Assembly: GCA_027459525.1 (NCBI GenBank)
Contig: DAIDIC010000093.1
Span: 13,158-77,157, forward strand
From: JAJYBV01 sp021812265
GTDB taxonomy: Bacteria; Chloroflexota; Ktedonobacteria; Ktedonobacterales; JACDGC01
Direction: 5' to 3'
DNA: 64,000 nt
Positions within the stretch are counted from its first letter, which is position 1, and each line of letters starts with the position of its first letter. Below are positions 43,748 through 52,438 of the stretch, piece after piece. The notes below the pieces were generated by a model. That model saw nothing but the letters and a program-made list of their open reading frames with translations, had not been told where the DNA came from and did no database searches. Both the position numbers and the translations under genes were made by a program.

Positions 43748-45072
43748 TCTGTATATCCATCCCCTATTGTGATATATTTTATGCCCAGTTCCGCAAATCG
43801 TTCCGGTCGATCCGAAGCTCTTCCATCCAGCACAACCTTGCAATTTACAAACTGCGAAAAATCAAAGTTGTTATATTCACTGTGCGCCGCCTGAATAACG
43901 ATTGCGTCTATCGAACTTGCTTGGTTGGAATCAAACGGTGTGTATCCGCGCGCAAGCAATTCTTCATCAGTAAACAGCGGATCCTGCGCAAATACTTCAG
44001 ATCCTGCCTGCATAAACGCTTCACGCAACAATTTTGCGCTGGTAAACGCTGTTTCTTTTACATCGCCGCGATATGCAACACCCAAAATCAATGTTTTTTT
44101 GCCGTGCAAATCACCAATTACACGCGAAACTCTTTGCGCAGAATATATCGACATATCATCATTCACCACACGTGAGCGACGAGGAAGGCTTAATCCCTCC
44201 GAATCACCATACATCAAAAAATATGGATATACGGGGATGCAATGCCCGCCGACACCGACACCAGGGATATGTATGTGCGAATAGGGTTGTGTATTAGCGG
44301 CAGCAATGGAAGGCACGGCGCGTAAACCATGCGCATCGGCAAATTGCGCATATTCATTTGCCAGCGCTATATTTACATCGCGGTATGTTGTCTCAATTAA
44401 TTTAACAAATTCTGCTTCATCCGCGCTTTCCATCACAATTAAATCGGCGTCTATCACTGAGCCATAAAATGCTTCGACGGCTGCTTTAGAGCGCTGGTTA
44501 ATGCCACCAACTACTTTGGGATACTTATTCAGGTCGCGTTCAATATGTCCAGAAGAAACACGCTCGGGGCTATAGCCCAAATAAAAATCAGTTTCAGCGC
44601 TTAAATGTGATTCTTCCTCTAAAATGGCGCGGAATCGCTTGGATGTTGTGCCAACCGGCAGTGTTGTTTCATACACAACCAAAGTATTTTTTTGCAGGCC
44701 TTTACCGATAAGGTGTGTGGCTGAATCAATTGATTCAAACGCAATTGAATGGTCTTCATGCACAATAACGGGAACGATAACAACAACAACATTTGCTTTT
44801 TGCGCGGCGGAAACAAGATCGGTAGTAGCGCTGATTTTGCCCTGTGCGTGAATTTTAGCGATTCGCTCCGCTAAATCAGATTCTTCATCTACATGGCAGC
44901 CACCGCGATTAATAATATCTACAACAGCCGAATTAATATCACAGCCGATAACAGTCCATCCATGTTCTGCGTAATGCGCTGCTAAAGGCAAGCCAATTTT
45001 GCCCAAACCGACAACAGCTACGGTCTTTTCGGGGAAAAATGTATCCATTGGTATAAAGAAAGCACCCTTCAT
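43690..45072 (-). CDS. wecC: UDP-N-acetyl-D-mannosamine dehydrogenase (nucleotide-sugar dehydrogenase)
   Basis: A 460-aa dehydrogenase: N-terminal NAD-binding 'TVAVVGLGKIGLPLAAHYAEHG', 'LVVYETTLPVGTT', 'GYSPERVSSGHIERDL', 'ESADEAEFVKLIETTYRDVNIALANEYA', catalytic Cys in 'GVGVGGHCIPVYPYF', and C-terminal 'LILGVAYRGDVKETAFT'. It oxidises UDP-ManNAc to UDP-ManNAcA; pairing with wecB supports this over UDP-glucose. ATG 45072 or ATG 45048 (MDTFFPEK) may be the start; neither has a strong RBS. Confidence 0.88.
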   Translation of the reverse strand: MKGAFFIPMDTFFPEKTVAVVGLGKIGLPLAAHYAEHGWTVIGCDINSAVVDIINRGGCHVDEESDLAERIAKIHAQGKISATTDLVSAAQKANVVVVIVPVIVHEDHSIAFESIDSATHLIGKGLQKNTLVVYETTLPVGTTSKRFRAILEEESHLSAETDFYLGYSPERVSSGHIERDLNKYPKVVGGINQRSKAAVEAFYGSVIDADLIVMESADEAEFVKLIETTYRDVNIALANEYAQFADAHGLRAVPSIAAANTQPYSHIHIPGVGVGGHCIPVYPYFLMYGDSEGLSLPRRSRVVNDDMSIYSAQRVSRVIGDLHGKKTLILGVAYRGDVKETAFTSAKLLREAFMQAGSEVFAQDPLFTDEELLARGYTPFDSNQASSIDAIVIQAAHSEYNNFDFSQFVNCKVVLDGRASDRPERFAELGIKYITIGDGYTECVSSLSSALARNLSSLLP

Positions 45073-45352
45073 ATTTTTCTTGGGTTATTCGCTTGCCTTG
45101 AAAGCGCATACACTGTGGCGTAACGCAAACGCATCAAAATGGTTATCTGTATGTGCGCTGGTTCATATTCGGCGAACACCTTATTTTCTATCTTTTTATA
45201 TATTTCGGATCACAAATAGAAATATACACATGTATGATACGCTAAGAGCGCTGATATGTCTATAAATGTGAGATTATAGACTCTAATCACCTACGCACGT
45301 AAAAATAAGTTTTAAAAAACTACCGGTAGTGATGACACATCACTCTGTACAC
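45073..45352. other. Intergenic region with weak terminator for mnmA
   Basis: It holds the palindrome ACTACCGGTAGT (45320-45331) followed on the minus strand by a T-run, and the inverted repeat AGTGATG-ACA-CATCACT (45328-45344), together a possible terminator of the mnmA operon. Nothing else was recognised. Confidence 0.4.
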
Positions 45353-46492
45353 CTATTCAATTAATCCGCCGCACAAAACCTCACTCGAATCAGGTCCACC
45401 ATATACCACTGCGGCCTGACCCGGGGTGATAGATCTGGCAGGCTGCAGCAAATGCACCGCGGCGCGGTTCTGCGGCAGAGGATGAATAACCGCCGGCATT
45501 TCCGGCGCTTTGTAGCGAATTTTAACGAAGCCGGTAAACGTATCGGCAAAAACACTGCCCCGCGGAAAATTTACATCATGCATCACAAAATCAGATTTTT
45601 CCAGCGCGCTGGCCGGCCCAACAATAATTGCGTTGCGATCCGCTTCAATTGCAAGAACATGCATTGGCTCCGCCGTAGTTATCCCCAAACCTTTCCGCTG
45701 TCCAACTGTATAAAATGCAAGGCCGGTATGTTCACCCAAATATTTGCCATCGGTTGTGTAGATCGGTCCCGGTAATTGTCCGGGGATTGGCTCCGCGGCG
45801 GTTTCTTTTTCTTGCTCCGCGCGCAGCTGCGCATATCGTTTCACGAATCCGCGATAATCATTTTGCGCAACAAAACAAATTTCCTGGCTTTCAGGTTTGC
45901 GCGCAACCGCAAGCCCATATTTTTCTGCCAGCAAGCGAACCTCTGGCTTGGTAAGCTCACCCAACGGAAAGAGCGCATGCCGCAATTGTTCCTGTGTGAG
46001 CGTATGCAACACATACGATTGATCTTTTAAAGAATCTGCGCCTTTGCGTAAACGCCGTTCACCGGTTTGGGGATCGGTATCCACTCGCACATAGTGCCCT
46101 GTGGCAAGATATTCTGCGCCAAGCGACTGCGCGTGTCCCAACAGCGCAGTAAAACGGATATAGCGATTGCAGCGCAAACAAGGATTTGGTGTGCGGCCGG
46201 CGGTATATTCATCATAAAAAAAATCAACAATAGTTTCGCGGAATTTTTCCGCAACATTCAGCAAATAAAAGGGTATATCTAGTTTTTGCGCAACCCTTTT
46301 AGCGTCGTACACCGACTCTAAAGAACAGCACTTATTCTCTGAAACCCGCGCTACACCATCATCTTGCTCCGCCGCAGGCTCAGACCAAAGCCGGAGCATA
46401 ATTCCAATTACATCATGCCCTTGCTCTTTCAGCAGCGCGGCAGCCACGGAGCTATCTACACCACCACTCATAGCAATAACTACCCGAGACAC
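45353..46492 (-). CDS. mnmA: tRNA-specific 2-thiouridylase
   Basis: A 379-aa MnmA with PP-loop 'AMSGGVDSSVAAALL', 'LNVAEKFRETIVDFFYDEYTAGRTPNPCLRCN' (first catalytic Cys), 'LATGHYVR', 'KDQSYVLHTLTQEQL', second catalytic Cys in 'PESQEICFV' and 'FYTVGQRKGLGI'. It thiolates U34 of tRNA-Lys/Glu/Gln. The start is a GTG (46490-46492), 7 nt after rimI; no in-frame ATG precedes the PP-loop. Last gene of a tRNA-modification operon. Confidence 0.95.
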   Translation of the reverse strand: MSRVVIAMSGGVDSSVAAALLKEQGHDVIGIMLRLWSEPAAEQDDGVARVSENKCCSLESVYDAKRVAQKLDIPFYLLNVAEKFRETIVDFFYDEYTAGRTPNPCLRCNRYIRFTALLGHAQSLGAEYLATGHYVRVDTDPQTGERRLRKGADSLKDQSYVLHTLTQEQLRHALFPLGELTKPEVRLLAEKYGLAVARKPESQEICFVAQNDYRGFVKRYAQLRAEQEKETAAEPIPGQLPGPIYTTDGKYLGEHTGLAFYTVGQRKGLGITTAEPMHVLAIEADRNAIIVGPASALEKSDFVMHDVNFPRGSVFADTFTGFVKIRYKAPEMPAVIHPLPQNRAAVHLLQPARSITPGQAAVVYGGPDSSEVLCGGLIE

Positions 46493-46499
46493 ATCAACC

Positions 46500-47126
46500 C
46501 TAACCTTCCTGAAACAGTTTGTTTATTAACTTAGCTCTATGTCCTTCAAACATTTCGCGATATTGATCGGTCCGTATATCCGCAGTCCACATAATATATG
46601 CGTCTTCATTATTATCGCTGTAATAATGCGGCCTTGTACTTACCGCAACAAACCCATATTTGCGATATAAATTTTGCGCAACAAAATTAGAAACGCGCAC
46701 TTCAAGAGTTAATCTAAATCCGCCGATTTTCAGCGATGTGTCGATTAAATGAATGAGCATTAACTCTCCCAAGCCTTTGCCTTGCCAATCGGGATGGGCA
46801 GCAATAGTGGTAATGTGAGATTCATCCACCATCAGCCACAGTCCCGCATACGCAACAATAGAATCGACTTTGGGATTGTACGCCGCGTTTTTAGGCGCAA
46901 AGAATGAAAATAATTTTTGAGTTTTTTTGTCACCACCATTTTTAGCGGTTGTTAACTGATTTTCATATCGTATATCACGCATCACAAAATAATACGCCCA
47001 TTGATTTTCCTGAAGTTCACGCCGATATGCGCTTTGCGGCCATTGCGAGGTAGGATACGCCAGTTTTTCAATTTCAATAACTCGGGGAATATCATTCATG
47101 GTCATTGATTCGATACTATAACGCAT
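46500..47126 (-). CDS. rimI: Ribosomal-protein-alanine N-acetyltransferase (RimI-like GNAT)
   Basis: A 208-aa GNAT acetyltransferase: 'MNDIPRVIEIEKLAYPTSQWP', acetyl-CoA loop 'IAAHPDWQGKGLGELMLIHLI', 'RLTLEVRVSNFVAQNLYRKYGFVAVSTRPHYYSDNNEDAYIM'. Its place next to tsaB/tsaE supports RimI. It is ~50 residues longer than E. coli RimI because of a lysine/phenylalanine-rich insert (residues ~58-85) before 'VAYAGLWLMVDESHITTIAA'. ATG 47126. Confidence 0.88.
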   Translation of the reverse strand: MRYSIESMTMNDIPRVIEIEKLAYPTSQWPQSAYRRELQENQWAYYFVMRDIRYENQLTTAKNGGDKKTQKLFSFFAPKNAAYNPKVDSIVAYAGLWLMVDESHITTIAAHPDWQGKGLGELMLIHLIDTSLKIGGFRLTLEVRVSNFVAQNLYRKYGFVAVSTRPHYYSDNNEDAYIMWTADIRTDQYREMFEGHRAKLINKLFQEG

Positions 47127-47165
47127 TATGGCTTTTCCTCCCGCTATGGTTCAACAATCTTTCTG

Positions 47166-47936
47166 CTATGCCTGTTCAGGCAGTGGATGCTTTACACTTA
47201 CGGTAATATTTGCCGGGCGCACATAAACCGGCTCTAATGTAAATGTTTCATCAGAATACTCCCCGGCAAGCGTTCGCGCGGCAAGAGCGGCGGCTCCGGC
47301 AGCGCGGTTTATCGGGGCGCAAAATTCCGCTTGAATTTGCTGTTCAGTCAGCGCACGGCGCAATATATCTTTCTGCAAATCTGCAATTTGTCCGTACACA
47401 TATATAGCGTCATACGCTTTTGCTGCCGCGGCAATTATTTCCGGAGCATCTGTTGCAACGCCACTTCGGCCACTGGGGCCAAATCGTTGATATAACGGCG
47501 CGTATTGCGTGGCTGCGCTATTTAAACCGGCTTTGTCCCGTGCGTTTGTATATATATAATATAGTTCATTTCTGCCAGCGTCCATCACAGAAAGAACAGA
47601 TGTTTCTCCAGATTTTTCCGAATCAAACCATGGAACCATTGCGTCCAGTGAAATGATTCCTAATAATGGAACACTCAACAGAAACGCCAAAGTTTTTGCC
47701 ACAGTAACCCCAACCCGCAATCCATTGAAAGATCCTGGCCCGGCCACAACGCAAATAGCGGAAATATCATTCAGGGTACATCCCGCTTGCTGTAAAAAAT
47801 GCTCCATAGCGCCAAAAATCTGCACACTATGCTGCTGCCCTATTTCCCATTCATAAGCGGCGATACATTGATTCTGTCGCTCATCAAACAGCGCTAAACC
47901 GGCGGTGTTCGTTGCGGTGTCGATAGAAAACAGCAT
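47166..47936 (-). CDS. tsaB: tRNA t6A threonylcarbamoyltransferase component TsaB
   Basis: A 256-aa TsaB: 'LFSIDTATNTAGLALFD' at the N-terminus, 'GQQHSVQIFGAMEHFLQQAG', 'ICVVAGPGSFNGLRVGVTVAKTLA', and C-terminal 'EPVYVRP'. It scaffolds TsaD and TsaE for t6A37 synthesis. It abuts tsaE exactly (ATG right after TAA). TsaD is not encoded in this window. Confidence 0.93.
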   Translation of the reverse strand: MLFSIDTATNTAGLALFDERQNQCIAAYEWEIGQQHSVQIFGAMEHFLQQAGCTLNDISAICVVAGPGSFNGLRVGVTVAKTLAFLLSVPLLGIISLDAMVPWFDSEKSGETSVLSVMDAGRNELYYIYTNARDKAGLNSAATQYAPLYQRFGPSGRSGVATDAPEIIAAAAKAYDAIYVYGQIADLQKDILRRALTEQQIQAEFCAPINRAAGAAALAARTLAGEYSDETFTLEPVYVRPANITVSVKHPLPEQA

Positions 47937-48428
47937 TTACCGAATTGCTCCTTTTAATTTTTGCGCGTATGCAGTGCTTTTGGGGCCGCTGGCGTGTAAA
48001 CGCGCCATGCGTTCTTGAGGAAGTGTTTGCTCAATACGAATCCACAACCAATCATCTCCCCAAATATCCGGTGTTCGTTCTGCCCACTCAATAACACAAA
48101 CACCCTGACCAGAAAAATAGTCATCAAATCCAAGCGACCAAACTTCAGCTTGATCGTCTACCCGATAAAAATCAAAATGATACAGCGGTATTCTGCCTGT
48201 GGTATGCTCTTTTAACAGTGTAAACGTGGGGCTGTTAATAACTCCGCTTGACTGCAGTCCTTTTGCTATTCCCTGTGTCAGTGTTGTTTTTCCGCTGCCG
48301 AGGGGTCCGGTAAGCAAGATAATCGAACCCGGTTCAAGCATTTTGCCAAGTTTTTCACCTAAATTGCGCATGCGCGCCGGTGACGCAATGCGCAGGCAGA
48401 TGGTGTCTTCAGCTTCAGTCATAAACAA
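47937..48428 (-). CDS. tsaE: tRNA t6A biosynthesis ATPase TsaE
   Basis: A ~163-aa P-loop ATPase: Walker A 'LTGPLGSGKTTLTQGIAKGL', 'VINSPTFTLLKEH', 'PLYHFDFYRVDDQAEVWSLGFDDYF', 'VCVIEWAERTPD', the standard TsaE order. The frame opens at a TTG (48428) with GAGGG 7 nt upstream; ATG 48422 two codons later is the alternative start. 24 nt after purQ. Confidence 0.93.
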   Translation of the reverse strand: MFMTEAEDTICLRIASPARMRNLGEKLGKMLEPGSIILLTGPLGSGKTTLTQGIAKGLQSSGVINSPTFTLLKEHTTGRIPLYHFDFYRVDDQAEVWSLGFDDYFSGQGVCVIEWAERTPDIWGDDWLWIRIEQTLPQERMARLHASGPKSTAYAQKLKGAIR

Positions 48429-48452
48429 TGCGCCGCCCTCATTGCGCGGTTT

Positions 48453-49154
48453 TTAAGAATGAATGCCCGCAATTGACTGAATCATCGATTGGCAGATGAG
48501 CAATCCATCAACCCCACCAAGCTCAGGTTCACAACAGCGCTCTGGGTGCGGCATCAGAGCAATAACGCTGCCCGATTCATTGATAACACCGGCAATATTA
48601 TTTTTGGATCCGTTGGGATTTGCTTCGGGGGTAACGGCGCCATTGGCGTCACAATAGCGAAACACTACACCGCCGCGATCTTCCAGCGCCTGTAAATCAG
48701 TGTCATCGCAGAAGTACAGACCTTCACCGTGCGAAATTGGAATCCGCAGAATTTGGCCTTTTCGGCATTGCGATGTAAAAGGAGTATCTGTGCGTTCAAC
48801 ACGGATATACGTCCACTCGCATAAAAATGAAGAGCAGGCATTGCGCAACAACGCGCCCGGCAGCAAGCCGGCTTCGGTTAAAATCTGAAAACCATTGCAG
48901 CTTCCTAAAACCAAACCGCCCTTTTCGGCAAACGCACGCACACTTTTCATAATTGGAGAAAAGCGAGCTATTGCGCCGGTGCGAAGATAGTCACCATGGG
49001 CAAACCCACCCGGCACAATAATAACATCACAATTTTGCAGATCGGTATCATCGTGCCATAAATAAACCACTTCCTGCCCAGAAACATAGCCTAACGCATG
49101 CCCCCAGTCGCGATCGCTCCAAGTTCCAGGAAACACCAAAACGCCGAATTTCAT
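48453..49154 (-). CDS. purQ: Phosphoribosylformylglycinamidine synthase subunit I
   Basis: A 233-aa class I glutamine amidotransferase: 'KFGVLVFPGTWSDRDW', oxyanion strand 'VIVPGGFAHGDYLRTGAIA', nucleophile Cys in 'VLGSCNGFQIL', catalytic His/Glu in 'ALMPHPERCCEPELGG'. It provides ammonia to PurL in purine synthesis. PurS and PurL are not adjacent, so it is orphaned and drives the tRNA-modification operon. ATG 49154 has AAGGG 9 nt upstream. Confidence 0.92.
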   Translation of the reverse strand: MKFGVLVFPGTWSDRDWGHALGYVSGQEVVYLWHDDTDLQNCDVIIVPGGFAHGDYLRTGAIARFSPIMKSVRAFAEKGGLVLGSCNGFQILTEAGLLPGALLRNACSSFLCEWTYIRVERTDTPFTSQCRKGQILRIPISHGEGLYFCDDTDLQALEDRGGVVFRYCDANGAVTPEANPNGSKNNIAGVINESGSVIALMPHPERCCEPELGGVDGLLICQSMIQSIAGIHS

Positions 49155-49184
49155 AAAACACAACCCTTACATTGCGCGTCAATC

Positions 49185-49225
49185 TTATACTAATAAGTAT
49201 AACCTCAGAGCAGGGTGGATCGCAA
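49185..49225 (-). promoter_or_regulatory. purQ operon promoter with palindrome over -10
   Basis: Minus strand: TTGCGA (49220-49225), 18-bp spacer, TATACT (49196-49201). The palindrome TTATACT-AATA-AGTATAA (49185-49202) covers the -10 and start site. The leader is ~35 nt. It could be an operator, or just a symmetric -10 duplication. Confidence 0.5.
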
Positions 49226-49246
49226 GGTGAACAATGCGCGCACCGG

Positions 49247-50077
49247 CTACAGCATTTGCACATCACCCCACGTAATGGAAACCAGTTCATTGTTATCCGT
49301 CCGCACAAGCAAAGAGCCATCTTCGGCGGTATCTTCTGCCACACCGGCAATTACAGCGCGCCCAGTTTGCACGCTGACACGTTTTCCCAGTGTATGCAGT
49401 CGCGCTTTCCAATTTTGCAAAACTGTATCATACACCGACGCTGCCGCTTCAATGCGATCCCGATAGTCACCGATATATGCGGCGACAGCGCAAATAATAT
49501 CCTCGCGGGAGAATGAAAATTGATACATTTCCTGAAGTGTCGCCGCCTTTTCGGCAATTTCGGGCCATTGCGCAAATGTTCCGAAAATATTCACGCCTAT
49601 GCCAATAATCGCTTGCATTTCGGCAGTATTTTGCGCCCACGAAGACTCAATTAAAATTCCGGCAACTTTTTTATGCTGAACCAAAATATCATTCGGCCAT
49701 TTTATTGCAATATCTTCTGCGGGAACACCGGCGTTCATCAGCGCGCTGCATACTGCGCTGGCGCATATCATAACCAACGCCGCAGGATTTGCCGAGAATC
49801 GGCACGCTAAAGACATCAAAATCTGCGCGCGCGGCATAGTTATCCACGATTTCCCTTGTCTGCCCCGACCCTCCGGCTGCGCGTCAGTCAGCACGAGCAA
49901 ACCATCGGCAAAATAATTGCGAGAAAGCTCTATGCATAACGAGTTAGTAGACGCAATCGCCGGTTCATACACGATGGTGTTTCCCATTCCGCAAAGAGGA
50001 AGCCGACTGCGCAGTTTCTCAATATCTAGCGCAGAAAGCGCATCTGCCGCGCCTAAAAAATTGTCTGAATATACCAT
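49247..50077 (-). CDS. birA: Biotin-[acetyl-CoA-carboxylase] ligase
   Basis: A ~276-aa biotin protein ligase with 'ASTNSLCIEL', biotinyl-AMP loop 'EGRGRQGKSWITMPRAQILMSL', 'IKWPNDILVQHKKVAGILIESSW', and the C-terminal SH3-like domain 'VIAGVAEDTAEDGSLLVRTDNNELVSITWGDV'. There is no N-terminal helix-turn-helix, so it is a group I (non-repressor) ligase. ATG 50077 has only a weak RBS. It precedes purQ by ~90 bp on the same strand. Confidence 0.92.
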   Translation of the reverse strand: MVYSDNFLGAADALSALDIEKLRSRLPLCGMGNTIVYEPAIASTNSLCIELSRNYFADGLLVLTDAQPEGRGRQGKSWITMPRAQILMSLACRFSANPAALVMICASAVCSALMNAGVPAEDIAIKWPNDILVQHKKVAGILIESSWAQNTAEMQAIIGIGVNIFGTFAQWPEIAEKAATLQEMYQFSFSREDIICAVAAYIGDYRDRIEAAASVYDTVLQNWKARLHTLGKRVSVQTGRAVIAGVAEDTAEDGSLLVRTDNNELVSITWGDVQML

Positions 50078-50220
50078 TGCCGCCGCCAATCTCAAATATG
50101 ATGAAAAATTTGCTGCATATAGCGCTAGTATTCTATCACCGCAGCAACACGCCCTGAATATATAGCGCAAAGAGGGGGTATTTTGATAATTTGCGCGCCA
50201 CTCCCGTTTTCGGCCCCAAC

Positions 50221-50261
50221 TTGATATTACTATAACCGATGCGGTATGATGTATATCATAC
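50221..50261 (+). promoter_or_regulatory. Promoter and operator of the ABC exporter pair
   Basis: TTGATA (50221-50226), 18 bp, TATGAT (50245-50250). The perfect inverted repeat GTATGAT-GTAT-ATCATAC (50244-50261) covers the -10 and start site, a typical layout for a MarR/TetR-type repressor. ~200 bp upstream of the first exporter gene. Confidence 0.55.
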
Positions 50262-50459
50262 AGATTAATTATTTACATATATTTGGGTCATTCACTGAAG
50301 CAAACAAATAATCAGTGATTTTAAGGCTGGCTAAAACATCTGCCGCCTGCGCGTGATCAATGGCGATCTCTGCGAATCCCCTTTTCAATGTACAGCCGGC
50401 GGCAAAAATCTCTTTGATTATACTGCGCGCCGGCGCAATTACTTACTATTGGTGTTTTC

Positions 50460-52262
50460 ATGTCTGGATTATATTATTTGCGGGCTTATCTGCGCCGGCA
50501 TGCGCGGATAATTCTGCTGGGATTCGGCTTTATTGTCGTCTCTAACCTGCTGGGATTAGTGCTGCCATATATTATTGCGCTGGCTATCGATAACGTTTCC
50601 AATCATGGCCTTTCATCAGAAACATTCATATTTGCGCTCATATTAATGGGAACCGCGCTGGTAACGGGAGTCTTTCAGTTAGGCGCGCGATTCATCATCA
50701 GCGCAACATCACGAGATATCGAATTTGAAATTCGCAATGATTTATATAAGCACTTTGTAAAACTGGAACTAAGCTTTTTTCAGCAACGCAAGTTAGGTGA
50801 TTTAGTTGCCCGCGCTACCAATGACATGTCTGCCGTCAGAATGTTATTGGGGCCGGGCATCAACAATCTATTAAACACATCCGTTGCCATTCTTGCGACA
50901 TTTATTGTGATGGCGTCCATTAATCTGCGACTGATGCTGTATGTATTGGTCATTCTCCCGTTGATGAGTATTTTATTTGGCTCATTAAACAGCCGGCTGC
51001 ATAAAAGTTACCGCAAAGTGCAAGATCAATTTGGCGAAGTTTCCGCCAAAGCGCAGGAAAATTTTTCAGGCATTCGGGTTGTTAAGGCCTATGCGCAGGA
51101 ACATGAAGAACTGCAATCTTTTAACATCACCAACAGTGAATATGTCAAACGAAGCATTCAATTTCTGCGATTAGATACCTTGCTTTGGCCGGCAATGTAT
51201 ATGATATCGGGAATTGCGGCGGCTGTTTTGCTGTGGCAGGGTGGCGCCGATGTTATTCAAGGCAAAATCAGCCTGGGACAACTTGTGCAGTTTAATACGT
51301 ATGTTGCGCAATTAACATGGCCTATGATTTCTCTTGGCTGGGTAACTAACCTGTTTCAGCAGGGTTCTGCCTCTTTAGCGCGCATACGCGAAGTGATGGA
51401 ATATCAGCCGGAAATTATCGACAGCGCATTAACCAATCCTGAAGCGCAAATTACTGCCGGAGCCATCTCCGTTCAGCATGTTTCCATGCGTTACGACGCT
51501 GGTGAGGTGTTACACGATATTTCTTTTGAGGTCCCTGCCGGGCATTCTTTAGCCATTGTCGGCGCTACCGGAGCAGGAAAATCCACATTGGTAAATTTGC
51601 TTACCAGAACATTTGAGCCGACTGAAGGCGCTATCTATATTGACGGAAATGAAATAAGAACCATCCCGCTGGAAGAACTGCACAAAGCGGTCGGCTATGT
51701 GCCGCAAGAATCATTTCTGTTTTCTATGACCTTGGCGGAAAACGTCGCCTATGGCAATCCCGATATGTCGCGGGAAGAAATTGCAAACGCGCTGGATATT
51801 TCACAGCTCTCCAAAGATATCGCCGATTTTCCGCATGGGCTGGATACTATTATCGGTGAACGCGGCGTTACCCTTTCCGGCGGCCAAAAACAACGATCCG
51901 GCATTGCGCGCGCGGTTGCTAAAAATCCTATGATTCTTATTTTAGATGACTCGCTTTCCAGCGTAGACACCAATACCGAGGCAGAGATATTGCGGCGTAT
52001 GCGCGTGTTTATGAAAAACCGGACAGCAATCATCATTGCGCATAGAATCTCTGCGGTAAAAGAGATGGATAACATCATCGTTTTGGCGGATGGTAAAATC
52101 GCCGAACAGGGAACCCATAATGAATTAATCAATCATAAAGGATTTTATCATTCATTATATCGGCGGCAGCTGTTAGGTGAAGAACTGTCGTTAGACGCAG
52201 GAGATTTGAACAGCGAGAATTTTGACACAAAATCGTACAGCAATTCAGCGACCAATGAGTAA
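50460..52262 (+). CDS. Heterodimeric ABC exporter half, degenerate-site subunit
   Basis: A 600-aa fused TMD-NBD exporter (six TM helices in residues ~15-300, NBD ~335-575). Walker A 'IVGATGAGKSTLVNLLTR', Q-loop 'VPQESFLFSMTLAENV', signature 'LSGGQKQRSGIARAV', Walker B 'LILDDSLSSVD', H-loop 'IIAHRISAV'. The residue after Walker B Asp is Asp, not the catalytic Glu, as in BmrC/TM287-type subunits. ATG 50460, weak RBS. Partner encoded 177 bp downstream. Likely substrate: drugs or lipids. Confidence 0.9.
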   Translation: MSGLYYLRAYLRRHARIILLGFGFIVVSNLLGLVLPYIIALAIDNVSNHGLSSETFIFALILMGTALVTGVFQLGARFIISATSRDIEFEIRNDLYKHFVKLELSFFQQRKLGDLVARATNDMSAVRMLLGPGINNLLNTSVAILATFIVMASINLRLMLYVLVILPLMSILFGSLNSRLHKSYRKVQDQFGEVSAKAQENFSGIRVVKAYAQEHEELQSFNITNSEYVKRSIQFLRLDTLLWPAMYMISGIAAAVLLWQGGADVIQGKISLGQLVQFNTYVAQLTWPMISLGWVTNLFQQGSASLARIREVMEYQPEIIDSALTNPEAQITAGAISVQHVSMRYDAGEVLHDISFEVPAGHSLAIVGATGAGKSTLVNLLTRTFEPTEGAIYIDGNEIRTIPLEELHKAVGYVPQESFLFSMTLAENVAYGNPDMSREEIANALDISQLSKDIADFPHGLDTIIGERGVTLSGGQKQRSGIARAVAKNPMILILDDSLSSVDTNTEAEILRRMRVFMKNRTAIIIAHRISAVKEMDNIIVLADGKIAEQGTHNELINHKGFYHSLYRRQLLGEELSLDAGDLNSENFDTKSYSNSATNE

Positions 52263-52271
52263 ACACTCGAT

Positions 52272-52293
52272 AGCGCCGCGCGTGGCGCTTTTC
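52272..52293 (+). terminator. Short hairpin with T-run between exporter genes
   Basis: AGCGCC (52272-52277), GCGCGT, GGCGCT (52284-52289) then TTTTCTTC: a small terminator or attenuator between the two exporter genes. A second hairpin GATCTGGGA...TCCCAGATC (52354-52376) follows. Together they may tune expression of the second subunit. Confidence 0.5.
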
Positions 52294-52438
52294 TTCATGA
52301 GAAGATTGCGCTACAGCCAAATAAAGCCGTTTCGTCCAACACTAATGCAAAAAGATCTGGGAGATCTTCCCAGATCCGACAAGCGGCGCAAGCACAAATA
52401 TTTTGATTCGACTATTTTATTATTTAGGAGCATACATA

